From Mycobacterium colombiense (GTDB taxonomy: Bacteria > Actinomycetota > Actinomycetes > Mycobacteriales > Mycobacteriaceae): a DNA stretch of 64,000 nucleotides. This document shows, one piece after another, positions 46,771 to 55,488 of the stretch. How positions within the stretch are numbered: position 1 is the first letter of the stretch; every line of letters begins with the position of its first letter. Where the stretch lies: the NCBI RefSeq assembly GCF_003284935.1, contig NZ_QMEV01000026.1, forward strand, positions 1-64,000. Direction: 5' to 3'. Both the position numbers and the translations under genes were made by a program. Below the pieces are notes generated by a model. That model searched no databases, was not told where the DNA came from, and saw only the letters and a program-made list of their open reading frames with translations.

Positions 46771-47889
46771 AGCCTCGTTCAGTTCGTCCAGCCGGTTGGT
46801 GGCCTCCAGGTACTCCTGCACCCAGCGCTCGATGACCGTTGAGGTCTTCTCCACCTTGGTGAACTGCCCGACCACCTGGCCGACCGGGTTGAATGCCACG
46901 TCGACGGATTCGTTCGGGTACCTGTTGGTGGCCCGCACGGCCATGCCGGAGACCATGTACTGCAACGGCATTCCGAGCGGCTTGGGGTTCTCCGGGGCCT
47001 CCCACGCCTCGGTCCAGTCGTTGCGCAGCATGCGGGCCGGCTTGCCGGTGAACGAGCGGCTGCGGACGGTGTCGCGGCTGCCGGCCTTGACGTAGGCCTG
47101 CTGCTGAACCGGGGTGTTCGAGGACTCCTCGACCATCAACCACTGCGATCCGGTCCACGCGCCCTGCGCGCCCAGCGCCAGCGCCGCCGCGATCTGCTCA
47201 CCGCTGCCGATGCCGCCGGCCGCCAGCACCGGAACCGGGGCGACCTCCTTGACGACCTGCGGCCACAGCACGATCGAGCCCACCTCACCGCAGTGCCCGC
47301 CGGCCTCGCCGCCCTGGGCGATGATGATGTCGACGCCCGCGTCGGCGTGCTTGCGTGCCTGCGAGGGGGAGCCGCACAGCGCGGCGACCTTGAGCCCGGC
47401 CTCGTGGATGTGCTTGATCATGTCGGCCGGCGGGGTGCCCAGCGCGTTGGCGATCATCTTCACCTTCGGGTGCTTGAGCGCCACCTCGACCTGGGGCGTG
47501 GCCGTCGCCTCGGTCCAACCGAGGAGCTGCAAGCTGTCGCCGTCGCTTTCCTCGACCGGCACACCGTGATCGGCGAGGATCTTCTTGCCGAAGTCAAGGT
47601 GCTCCTGCGGCACCATCTTGCGCAGCGTGTCGGCAAGCTCCTCCGCGGACAGATGGGAGTCCATGCCTTCGTACTTGTTCGGGATCACGATGTCGACGCC
47701 GTAGGGGTGGTCGCCGATGTTCTCGTCAATCCAGTTGAGTTCGATCTCCAGCTGCTCGGGCGTGAAGCCGACCGCCCCGAGCACGCCGAACCCCCCGGCC
47801 TTGCTGACCGCCACGACGACGTCGCGGCAGTGGGTGAAGGCGAAAATCGGGAACTCGATGCCGAGTTCGTCGCAGATAGGGGTGTGCAT
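46759..47889 (-). CDS. Nitronate monooxygenase family flavoprotein (Rv1894c-like)
   Basis: A 376-residue FMN barrel protein of the 2-nitropropane dioxygenase family, the same length as Rv1894c. It has VSKAGGFGVLGAVGF (about 31-45), AQGGEAGGHCGEVG (FMN phosphate loop), VLAAGGIGSGEQIAAALALGA and GAWTGSQW. It oxidises alkyl nitronates or acts on unknown substrates. A full KstR-like box lies 26 bp before the start, so it probably belongs to the cholesterol regulon. Confidence 0.92.
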   Translation of the reverse strand: MHTPICDELGIEFPIFAFTHCRDVVVAVSKAGGFGVLGAVGFTPEQLEIELNWIDENIGDHPYGVDIVIPNKYEGMDSHLSAEELADTLRKMVPQEHLDFGKKILADHGVPVEESDGDSLQLLGWTEATATPQVEVALKHPKVKMIANALGTPPADMIKHIHEAGLKVAALCGSPSQARKHADAGVDIIIAQGGEAGGHCGEVGSIVLWPQVVKEVAPVPVLAAGGIGSGEQIAAALALGAQGAWTGSQWLMVEESSNTPVQQQAYVKAGSRDTVRSRSFTGKPARMLRNDWTEAWEAPENPKPLGMPLQYMVSGMAVRATNRYPNESVDVAFNPVGQVVGQFTKVEKTSTVIERWVQEYLEATNRLDELNEAASV

Positions 47890-47914
47890 TACAACTCCTG
47901 GAAGCTCGCCGAAT

Positions 47915-47928
47915 TGGAACGTGTTCTA
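47915..47928. promoter_or_regulatory. KstR-like operator upstream of the nitronate monooxygenase gene
   Basis: TGGAACGTGTTCTA fits the KstR consensus TnnAACnnGTTnnA at all fixed positions. It lies 26-39 bp before the start of the Rv1894c-like gene, in promoter position. Confidence 0.7.
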
Positions 47929-48001
47929 GTTTAGTACGTAGCGCACTGACGTGGCCAGCGGGTCCTGACCTGCGCCTTGTGACTACGACCCGTCACCGCC
48001 G

Positions 48002-48466
48002 TCAGATCGCGGCGCTGTTCGCCACCCACAGGACGAGAAAGGCGAGCATGCAGGCGGCGCTGAGCAGATGGTCGCGGCAGACCGAGCGCGCCAGGCGCGT
48101 CTGCTCGGGCGGACTGTCGTCGCGGTGCCCGAGTTGCACCGCATCCGGAACCGTGTGCGTCAGCGCCAGCATCGTCGGGATGCCGGCCAGCGCGGCCGAC
48201 GTCACCAGCAGCCAACCGGGATCGTGCCCCCGCGCGGCCTGCAGGACCAGCGTTCCGAGCAGGGTGAGCATGACGAGCGCGATCAACCGGCTCATCGGCC
48301 GAGACGTGGTGGTCGCGCGGTGGTAATACGCCGCGATGGACGCGAGCACGGCCTCAGGCAGGTCGGTCGCGGCCTTTCGGTAGCGAAGAACCTGGACGTC
48401 GAAGATCAAGTCCATCCACAAGACGGCGAGCAGGAACCCGCTGCAGGCCGTGAGCAACGAGGCCAT
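48002..48466 (-). CDS. Integral membrane protein of unknown function
   Basis: A 154-residue protein with four hydrophobic segments at about 5-23, 59-77, 83-103 and 133-149. ASFDVQVLRYR-like FDVQVLRYRKA follows the first. AGAGGTGAG precedes the ATG at 48466. I do not recognise the family. It has no counterpart in M. tuberculosis at this place and sits next to the SOS-box DUF222 gene, which is divergent from it. Confidence 0.72.
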   Translation of the reverse strand: MASLLTACSGFLLAVLWMDLIFDVQVLRYRKAATDLPEAVLASIAAYYHRATTTSRPMSRLIALVMLTLLGTLVLQAARGHDPGWLLVTSAALAGIPTMLALTHTVPDAVQLGHRDDSPPEQTRLARSVCRDHLLSAACMLAFLVLWVANSAAI

Positions 48467-48658
48467 GGCACTCACCTCTGATCCATCCCGGAACTGTGCA
48501 CCGCACCGCGGTTGCCACTTGGACCCATTGTTCTCGGTGGCGCAATAGGCGGCGGGGGACCGGCGCAGCGTTGGGTCGCCCCCGCATGGAATCACTTGTG
48601 CCACTTCTGTTTCAGTGGTCAGCGCGGGGCGATTCTTGTCGGTGACGAGGCATAGCAT

Positions 48659-48674
48659 TCGAACATGCGTTCGA
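48659..48674. promoter_or_regulatory. LexA SOS box over the start of the DUF222 gene
   Basis: TCGAACATGCGTTCGA is a perfect mycobacterial SOS box (TCGAAC-N4-GTTCGA). It overlaps the ATG at 48665 of the DUF222 gene. Several 13E12 family genes in M. tuberculosis have similar LexA sites. Confidence 0.85.
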
Positions 48675-50023
48675 TTGATCGTGAGGAGCTTCGGGACGAT
48701 GTCGAGGCGTTGCGCGCCGCCATCTCCCGCTTCCAGGACCATTCGTACGAGGCGTTGACCACTCCGGAGCGGTTGGGGCTGTTGGGAACGCTCGAACGCG
48801 AGGTGCGTCGCATGCAGGCTCTCGGCCACCAGTTGATCAATCAGATTGGCCAGCAAGCGGATCCGGCCGAGTTGGGCGGCAAGCTGTCCTGGGCGTTGGC
48901 CGATCGGCTGCACATCACCCGCGCGGAGGCCAGCCGGCGCATCGCCGAGGCCGCCGAGCTGGGCCCGCGCCGCGCACTGACCGGTGAACCGCTAGCGCCG
49001 CTGCTGCCCGCCACCGCGGCAGCCCAACGCACCGGAGCCATCGGGGCCGACCACGTGGCAGTGATCCGGCGGTTCTTTCACCAGCTGCCCGAGGCCGTCG
49101 ACCTCGACACCTCTACGCACGCCGAACAACAACTAGCCACCAAGGCCACCCAATTCCGCCCCGACCAGCTCGCCACACTGGCCCGGCGCCTGATGGACTG
49201 CCTCAACCCCGACGGCACCTACACCGACACCGACCGCGCCCGCCTGCGCGCACTGATGCTCGGCCACCAGCAGACCGACGGCATGTCACGGCTCAGCGGC
49301 TGGCTCACCCCCGAAGCCCGCGCCACCCTCGAGGCGGTACTGGCCAAACTGGCCGCCCCCGGCATGGCCAACCCCGACGACCAACAGCCCCTCGTCGACG
49401 GTCCACCCCCCGAAGACGCGATCCAACGCGACACCCGCAGTGCGGCCCAACGCAACCACGACGGCCTCAACGCCGCCCTACGCGCGGTCCTGGCCAGCGG
49501 AAAACTCGGACAGCACAACGGCTTACCGGCAACGATCATCGTCACCACCACCCTGGCCGCCCTCGAATCAACCACCGGCACCGGCCTCACCGCCGCCGGC
49601 ACCCTGCTACCCATGTCCGACGTCATCCGCCTGGCCCGCCACGCCCACCACTACCTGGCGATCTTCGACCACGGCACCGCCCTAGCGCTCTATCACACCA
49701 AACGCCTGGCCTCACCCGGGCAACGCATCGTCCTACACGCCCACGACCGCGGCTGCACCCATCCCGGCTGCGACGTCGCCGGCTACTACTGCGAAGTCCA
49801 CCACGTCACCGACTGGGCCCACACCCACCGCACCGACATCAACCAACTCACCCTGGCCTGCGGCCCCCACCACCGCCTCCTCAACCACGGCTGGACCACC
49901 CGCACAAACACCCACGGCGACACCGAATGGATCCCACCACCACACCTCGACCACGACCAACCCCGCACCAACACCTTCCATCACCCCGAAAAACTCCTGT
50001 CCGACGACGAAGGCGATCCATAG
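48665..50023 (+). CDS. DUF222/HNH endonuclease domain protein (13E12 repeat family)
   Basis: A 452-residue member of the 13E12 repeat family. The N-terminal DUF222 part spans about 30-330, and the C-terminal HNH motif at about 360-405 shows [17 protein letters not shown]...[14 protein letters not shown] domains bind metal and cut DNA, so a nuclease role after DNA damage is plausible. LexA should repress it through the box at its start codon. Codons in its second half are unusually C-ending, unlike the neighbours, in keeping with a mobile or recombining repeat family. Confidence 0.92.
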   Translation: MRSIDREELRDDVEALRAAISRFQDHSYEALTTPERLGLLGTLEREVRRMQALGHQLINQIGQQADPAELGGKLSWALADRLHITRAEASRRIAEAAELGPRRALTGEPLAPLLPATAAAQRTGAIGADHVAVIRRFFHQLPEAVDLDTSTHAEQQLATKATQFRPDQLATLARRLMDCLNPDGTYTDTDRARLRALMLGHQQTDGMSRLSGWLTPEARATLEAVLAKLAAPGMANPDDQQPLVDGPPPEDAIQRDTRSAAQRNHDGLNAALRAVLASGKLGQHNGLPATIIVTTTLAALESTTGTGLTAAGTLLPMSDVIRLARHAHHYLAIFDHGTALALYHTKRLASPGQRIVLHAHDRGCTHPGCDVAGYYCEVHHVTDWAHTHRTDINQLTLACGPHHRLLNHGWTTRTNTHGDTEWIPPPHLDHDQPRTNTFHHPEKLLSDDEGDP

Positions 50024-50100
50024 CGGCTAACGGGAGATACGCGTCCAACCGGAGTTAATCTGCGCGAATACGCCGATGTTTTGCTACGCGTCGTGGCCGC

Positions 50101-51993
50101 ATGCTGGCTAGCATGAGCAGGATCGATCCACGCGCGAAGACACCGCTGGTGGACTGGAGCGAGCTGACTGTGAGCGGGCTGTTGCCGACCGGCACCGTGA
50201 CGTTGCTGTTGGCCGACGTCGAGAGCTCCACGCGGCTCTGGGAAACCCAACCCGACGAGATGGCGGGCGCCATCACGCGAATGAACCAGGTCGTCTCGGA
50301 CACCATCGCCGCGCACGACGGGGTGCGGCCGGTCGAGCAGGGCGAGGGTGACAGCTTCGTCGCCGCGTTCGCCCGCGCCTCCGACGCGGTTGCCTGCGCG
50401 CTGGAGCTACAGCGCGCACCGCTGGCGCCCATCCGGCTGCGCATCGGCCTGCACACCGGTGAAATTCAGCTACGCGACGAAGGCAACTACGCCGGCCCGA
50501 CCATCAACCGCACCGCACGGCTACGCGACCTCGGCCATGGCGGCCAAACACTGCTGTCGGGCGCCACCGAGGCGATGGTCCTCGACCGGCTGCCCGACGG
50601 CGCGTGGCTTGCCGACCTGGGCACCCATCCGCTGCGCGACCTGCCCCGCCCCGAGCGGGTGGTCCAGCTATGCCATCCGGACCTGGTCAACGACTTCGCG
50701 GCGCTACGAGTGGCCAAGCCCGTTGCCAGTCGCCGCCTTCCGTTGCAGCTCACTACTTTTGTCGGTCGCGAAGCGGAATTGACTCACGTTCTGGAACTGC
50801 TCAGCGAAAACCGGCTGGTGACCTTGACCGGCGCGGGCGGTGTGGGCAAGACCCGGTTGGCGATCAAGATCGCGAATCAGCTCGCCGACGAGTTCGCTGA
50901 CGGGGTCTGGTATGTGGATCTGGCGCCCGTCACCGACCCTGATCTGGTGCCGATCACCACGGCCCGGGCGATGGATCTTCCCGACCAACCCGGACGCTCC
51001 ACCATGGACACCCTGGTCCGCTTCGTCGCTGGCCGGAAGATGCTGGTGGTGCTGGACAACTGCGAGCATCTGCTGGATGCGGTTGCGGCACACATTAATT
51101 CGCTGGCAGCCGCGGTGGGAGTGAGGTTGCTCGCGACCAGTCGCGAGCCGATCGGTGTGGCCGGCGAGATCAGCTATCGGGTGCCGTCGCTGTCACTGGC
51201 CGACGATGCCATCGAACTGTTCGCCGACCGCGCCCGCCTCGCGCAGCCCAGCTTCGATCTCACCGGCAGCAACGGCGCGGTCGTCGCTGAAATATGCCGA
51301 CGCCTCGACGGCATCCCGCTGGCGATCGAACTGGCCGCGGCGCGGGTGCGCGCCTTGTCACCGTCCGAAATCCTCGCGAGTCTGCATGACCGGTTCCGGC
51401 TATTGACCGGCGGTGCGCGCACGGCGGTGCGCCGCCAACAGACTCTGCGCGCCTCCGTCGACTGGTCGCACGCATTGCTGACCGAACCGGAACGCACCGT
51501 TTTCCGTCGACTGGCGGTATTCATGGGCGGGTTCGATCTTGCCGCGGCCCACGCCGTCGTCGCCGAGGGCGAGATACAGCCGTTCCAGGTACTGGACTTG
51601 GTCAGCCTGCTGGTGGACAAGTCGTTAGTCGTTGCCGAACATTCGAGCAGCCGAACGCGATTCAGACTGCTGGAGACCATGCGCCACTATGCGGCCGAAA
51701 AACTCGCCGAGTCCGGTGAAGGCGATGCTGCGCGATCACGCCACCGCGACCACTACACCGCACTCGCGTCGCTCCTCGAGGGGCCGTCAGACAGTGGCTA
51801 CGGGCAGCGTGTCGAGCAGATCGAAGCCGAGATCGACAATATGCGGGCCGCATTCGCTTGGAGTCGGGAGAACGGAGATGCGGAGTCGGCGTTGGCGCTC
51901 GCCTCGTCGCTGACCCCACTGTGGCAACCCCGCCCCGCCGAAGGAGTGGCGTGGTTCGACGCGATCCTCAGCGACAACGCCCCCGGACGATAG
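50101..51993 (+). CDS. Cyclase-STAND-LuxR regulator, N-terminal part of a frameshifted gene
   Basis: A 630-residue N-terminal part. A class III cyclase domain (about 30-190) has LLLADVESSTRLWE and the second metal Asp in GEGDSF, plus NYAGPTINRTARL. A STAND/AAA ATPase follows, with Walker A GAGGVGKTR (about 244-252) and LLVVLDNCEHLLDA-like VVLDNCEHLLDA. Similar M. tuberculosis proteins (Rv0386, Rv1358, Rv2488c) continue for another ~475 residues to a LuxR HTH. Here a TAG at 51991 cuts the frame just after a C5 run (51980-51984). ATG 50113 is a second possible start. Confidence 0.82.
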   Translation: MLASMSRIDPRAKTPLVDWSELTVSGLLPTGTVTLLLADVESSTRLWETQPDEMAGAITRMNQVVSDTIAAHDGVRPVEQGEGDSFVAAFARASDAVACALELQRAPLAPIRLRIGLHTGEIQLRDEGNYAGPTINRTARLRDLGHGGQTLLSGATEAMVLDRLPDGAWLADLGTHPLRDLPRPERVVQLCHPDLVNDFAALRVAKPVASRRLPLQLTTFVGREAELTHVLELLSENRLVTLTGAGGVGKTRLAIKIANQLADEFADGVWYVDLAPVTDPDLVPITTARAMDLPDQPGRSTMDTLVRFVAGRKMLVVLDNCEHLLDAVAAHINSLAAAVGVRLLATSREPIGVAGEISYRVPSLSLADDAIELFADRARLAQPSFDLTGSNGAVVAEICRRLDGIPLAIELAAARVRALSPSEILASLHDRFRLLTGGARTAVRRQQTLRASVDWSHALLTEPERTVFRRLAVFMGGFDLAAAHAVVAEGEIQPFQVLDLVSLLVDKSLVVAEHSSSRTRFRLLETMRHYAAEKLAESGEGDAARSRHRDHYTALASLLEGPSDSGYGQRVEQIEAEIDNMRAAFAWSRENGDAESALALASSLTPLWQPRPAEGVAWFDAILSDNAPGR

Positions 51994-53402
51994 CTCCGGC
52001 CGTCCGCGCGCGGGCGCTCGCCGACAGGGTCCTGCTCAAAGCGATCATCGGGTGGGACGCAGACAGCGCAAAGCAGTCGGAAGACGCCCTGGCCATCGCG
52101 CGCGAGCTCGAGGACCCGGCGCTGCTCGCGCGTGCCCTCGCGGCCTGCGCCTTGATCGCCGTCGACGCCGAGGCGGCTCGTGGCTACCGGGCCGACGCGA
52201 TCCAACTGGCCCGCGCTCTCGGCGACCGGTTGCGGCTGGGCCACATCCTCAGCATCGAGGCGCTCGTGACCGTGACGACCGGCGACCTCACCGCGGCGCG
52301 CGCGGTCGCCGAGGAGGGCTGTGAGCTTTCCGAGGCGATCGGCTACCGTGCCGGCCTGGTGCGGTGCCATTGGTGCCTCGGACTGGCGGAACTAGGGCGC
52401 GGCGATGTCGCTCGGGCCATCGGAAATTTCCGTGCCGCCAGTGCGGTGGCCGAAGCAGGTCACTATGCGAACTTCCAGAAATTGGGGCTCGCCGGCCAGG
52501 GTATGGCGCTGGCGTGCCAGGGCGACGTCGACGCGGCGAGGGCTGCCGCAGACCAGGCGGTAGACGGCGCCGACGAGTTTGGGAGTCTTTTCGCCGGCAT
52601 CGCGTACACGGCGTTGAGCATGGCGGCTTTGGCCTCGGGCGATGCTGCGACCGCACGGGATGCGACGGATGCGGCCTACAGATACGGGATGAGTGTCATT
52701 CCGGGGTTGGGCGCCGTGGCACGGACGTTCAGTGCGCAGGCGGCATTGGCTTACGGAGATCTACTCACGGCGCGCCGCGCGGCAGACGGAGCGGTAACGA
52801 CCGCCTCGGGCTGGTACTCGATGTGGGCGCTGGCCACGCGTGCGCGAGTGGCGATGGCGCAAGGCGAGCCAGAGCCAGCCGAAAGCGATGTCCGCGCGGC
52901 CATTACGTGCGGGGTAGAAGCGGGGGCTTACCTGGGGATCGCCGACAATTTGGAGTGCCTCGCCGCCTTGACCGCCGATCGTCCCCAGGCCGCACGGCTG
53001 TTCGGCGCGGCAGAGACAATCCGGCAGCGCAGTGGCGAAGTCCGATTCAAGATCTGGGATAGCGGCTACCAGTCCTCGGTCGCCGCACTGCGTGATGCCA
53101 TGGAGGCGAAGGCTTTTGACTCCGCGTGGGCAGAGGGTGCGGCCCTGTCCACCGACGAGGCGATCGCCTACGCCCAGCGCGGCCGCGGTGTGCGTAAGCG
53201 ACCGACCAGCGGCTGGGGTTCGCTCACGTCGACCGAACGGCAAGTGGTGGATCTGGTCAGCGAAGGCCTGGGCAACGCCGACATCGCGAAGCGACTGTTC
53301 GTCTCGCCGCGCACCGTGCAAACCCACCTCACCCACGTCTACGCGAAGCTCGGGCTATCCTCGCGCGTGCAACTCGCCCGGGAAGCGGCTCAACGCACCT
53401 GA
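51987..53402 (+). CDS. Cyclase-STAND-LuxR regulator, C-terminal part of a frameshifted gene
   Basis: About 471 residues in the -1 frame continue the preceding protein. APAVRARALADRVLL begins TPR-like helices, and the LuxR HTH at the end reads LTSTERQVVDLVSEGLGNAD-type sequence, then RLFVSPRTVQTHLTHVYAKL. There is no start codon near the junction, so this part is expressed only if the frame is restored (a ribosomal slip, a sequencing error in the C run, or a real pseudogene). The DNA-binding domain therefore lies apart from the sensor part. Confidence 0.75.
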   Translation, partial: TIAPAVRARALADRVLLKAIIGWDADSAKQSEDALAIARELEDPALLARALAACALIAVDAEAARGYRADAIQLARALGDRLRLGHILSIEALVTVTTGDLTAARAVAEEGCELSEAIGYRAGLVRCHWCLGLAELGRGDVARAIGNFRAASAVAEAGHYANFQKLGLAGQGMALACQGDVDAARAAADQAVDGADEFGSLFAGIAYTALSMAALASGDAATARDATDAAYRYGMSVIPGLGAVARTFSAQAALAYGDLLTARRAADGAVTTASGWYSMWALATRARVAMAQGEPEPAESDVRAAITCGVEAGAYLGIADNLECLAALTADRPQAARLFGAAETIRQRSGEVRFKIWDSGYQSSVAALRDAMEAKAFDSAWAEGAALSTDEAIAYAQRGRGVRKRPTSGWGSLTSTERQVVDLVSEGLGNADIAKRLFVSPRTVQTHLTHVYAKLGLSSRVQLAREAAQRT

Positions 53403-53467
53403 CCCCCCGACGATTCGTAGTGGCGCATCCCTTGATCCAGTACCGAGCGACCGGGTACCGTAGTGCT

Positions 53468-53510
53468 GCCAATTACGAAACTACGCGTAGCGTAATTGGC
53501 TTCCAAGCCA
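53468..53510. promoter_or_regulatory. Nested palindromes upstream of the BVMO-ADH genes
   Basis: GCCAATTACG (53468-53477) and CGTAATTGGC (53491-53500) form an inverted repeat. Between them lies the self-complementary decamer CTACGCGTAG (53481-53490). A third palindrome, TGGCTT-CC-AAGCCA, follows at 53497-53510. All lie 19-61 bp before the ATG at 53529 and look like a repressor operator. Confidence 0.6.
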
Positions 53511-53528
53511 CCGAGAGGATCTCCCGTG

Positions 53529-55478
53529 ATGCGTAGCCGCTACGCCGGCGATCCCTTCACCACGTCCACACCCGAGATCGCAGCCGCGCTAGAGGATGTC
53601 AGCATCCCCACGCTGCTGCTCTCGCTCGTTCACATCACCGGCGACCCACGATTCATCCGCGACTTCAAGCAGATGGGCATCTTCCTCAACGAGGTCCAGG
53701 GCTTCATGTCGGAGGACGACAAGGCGCGGGCCCGGGCCGAGGCCCTGTCGGTGATCACCGAGTACCGGGACCGCGGCTGCCCCGAACCGCAGCCGCTGAG
53801 CCCCGAACTCATCAGGGAGATGATGGACTGGGCGGCTTGTGAACACGTGCCCGACGACTATTTGCCGCTGGTCTCCGAAGAGCTCGATCTCGACGGCGTC
53901 GACCCCCGGCGACCGGCCGCGCTGCCCGCCGAGCGCGCCGCCGAACTTCCGGTCCTGGTCGTGGGGTGCGGCGAATCCGGCATCCTGGCCGGTGTGCGCC
54001 TCAAGCAGGCCAACATTCCGTTCACCATCGTCGAGAAGAACGCGGGTCCCGGCGGAACCTGGTGGGAGAACAGCTATCCCGGCGCCCGGGTGGATGTGGC
54101 GAACCACTTCTATTGCTACAGCTTCGAACCCAACAACGACTGGACGCATTTCTTCGCCGAGCAATGCGAGCTGCAGGACTACTTCACCAAGGTCATCGAC
54201 AAACACGACCTGGCCGAGCATGTGCGCTGGCGAACCGAGGTTCTCGCGGCCGAATGGAACGACGACGACGGCGCGTGGAGCGTTTCGCTGCGCTCGTCCG
54301 ACGGCCAGACGACCACCGTGCGCGCCCGCGCGCTCATCACCGCCGTGGGGCAACTGAACCGTCCGAACATCCCCGCCTTCGACGGCGCGGACACCTTCGC
54401 GGGGCCCTCATTCCACTCGGCAGCCTGGGATCATTCGGTAGACCTGAAAGGCAAGCGGGTCGCGCTCGTCGGCGCCGGCGCCAGCGGCTTCCAGATCGCC
54501 CCCGCGATCGCCGAGGACGTGGAGCACCTCACCGTGTTCCAGCGCACCGCGCAGTGGATGTTCCCGAACCCGATGTATCACGACGAGGTCGGCGACGGGG
54601 TGCGCTGGGCGATGCGTCACCTGCCGTTCTACGGCAGGTGGTATCGGTTCCTCGTGCTCTGGCCCGGCTCGGACAAGGGCCTCGATGCGGCCGAGGGCGA
54701 CCCGGGTTACGCCGACCAGGAGCACGCCGTCAGCGACATCAACGCCGCCGCGCACATGATGTTCTCGCAATGGATCACCAGTCAGGTCGGCGAGGATTCC
54801 GAGTTGTTGACCAAAGTGATGCCGGACTATCCCGCCTGCGGCAAACGCACCCTGCAGGACAACGGCAGCTGGCTGCGAACGCTGCAGCGCGACAACGTCG
54901 AATTGGTCCGCACACCCATCGACAAGATCACCCCGCGCGGCATCGTCACCACTGACGGCGTGGCTCATGACGTCGATGTCATCGTGTACGCCACCGGGTT
55001 TCGGCACACCGACGTGCTCTGGCCGCTGAAGGTCACCGGCCGCGGCGGCACCGATCTGCACGAGATGTGGGGGAGCCGGCCGTATGCCTACCTGGGCATC
55101 ACGGTCCCGCAGTTCCCGAACTTCTTCATCGTCTACGGCCCGGGAACCCACCTGGCCCACGGCGGCAGCCTGATCTTCCAGTCCGAGCTGCAGATGCGCT
55201 ACGTGGACCAGTGCCTGGCGCGACTGGCCGAAACCGGCGTGCATTCCCTCGAACCGAAACCCGAAGCCGCCACGGATTGGCACCGGCGGACGCAGACCCA
55301 GATCAAGAAGATGGTGTGGTCGCATCCGGCGGTCAAGCACTCGTATTTCAAGAACGCCGACGGGGAGATCCACACGGTGAGCCCCTGGCGTCTCAACGAA
55401 TACTGGTCGGCGGTGCGCGAGCCGGATTGGTCACAGTTTGTCGTCCGAACCAAAGATTCGGCGCGACAGGGAAAGTGA
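53529..55478 (+). CDS. Baeyer-Villiger-type flavin monooxygenase
   Basis: A 649-residue FAD/NADPH enzyme. An N-terminal ~125-residue extension precedes the first Rossmann loop GCGESG (about 147-152). GPGGTWWENSYPGARVDV follows, then the BVMO fingerprint FAGPSFHSAAWD (FxGxxxHxxxW[PD], about 291-302) and a second loop GAGASG. It should insert oxygen into ketones to give esters. The start follows AGAGGA; GTG 53526 is adjacent. The ADH gene starts 10 bp downstream and could make the ketone substrate. Confidence 0.9.
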   Translation: MRSRYAGDPFTTSTPEIAAALEDVSIPTLLLSLVHITGDPRFIRDFKQMGIFLNEVQGFMSEDDKARARAEALSVITEYRDRGCPEPQPLSPELIREMMDWAACEHVPDDYLPLVSEELDLDGVDPRRPAALPAERAAELPVLVVGCGESGILAGVRLKQANIPFTIVEKNAGPGGTWWENSYPGARVDVANHFYCYSFEPNNDWTHFFAEQCELQDYFTKVIDKHDLAEHVRWRTEVLAAEWNDDDGAWSVSLRSSDGQTTTVRARALITAVGQLNRPNIPAFDGADTFAGPSFHSAAWDHSVDLKGKRVALVGAGASGFQIAPAIAEDVEHLTVFQRTAQWMFPNPMYHDEVGDGVRWAMRHLPFYGRWYRFLVLWPGSDKGLDAAEGDPGYADQEHAVSDINAAAHMMFSQWITSQVGEDSELLTKVMPDYPACGKRTLQDNGSWLRTLQRDNVELVRTPIDKITPRGIVTTDGVAHDVDVIVYATGFRHTDVLWPLKVTGRGGTDLHEMWGSRPYAYLGITVPQFPNFFIVYGPGTHLAHGGSLIFQSELQMRYVDQCLARLAETGVHSLEPKPEAATDWHRRTQTQIKKMVWSHPAVKHSYFKNADGEIHTVSPWRLNEYWSAVREPDWSQFVVRTKDSARQGK

Positions 55479-55488
55479 GCACGTCAAT

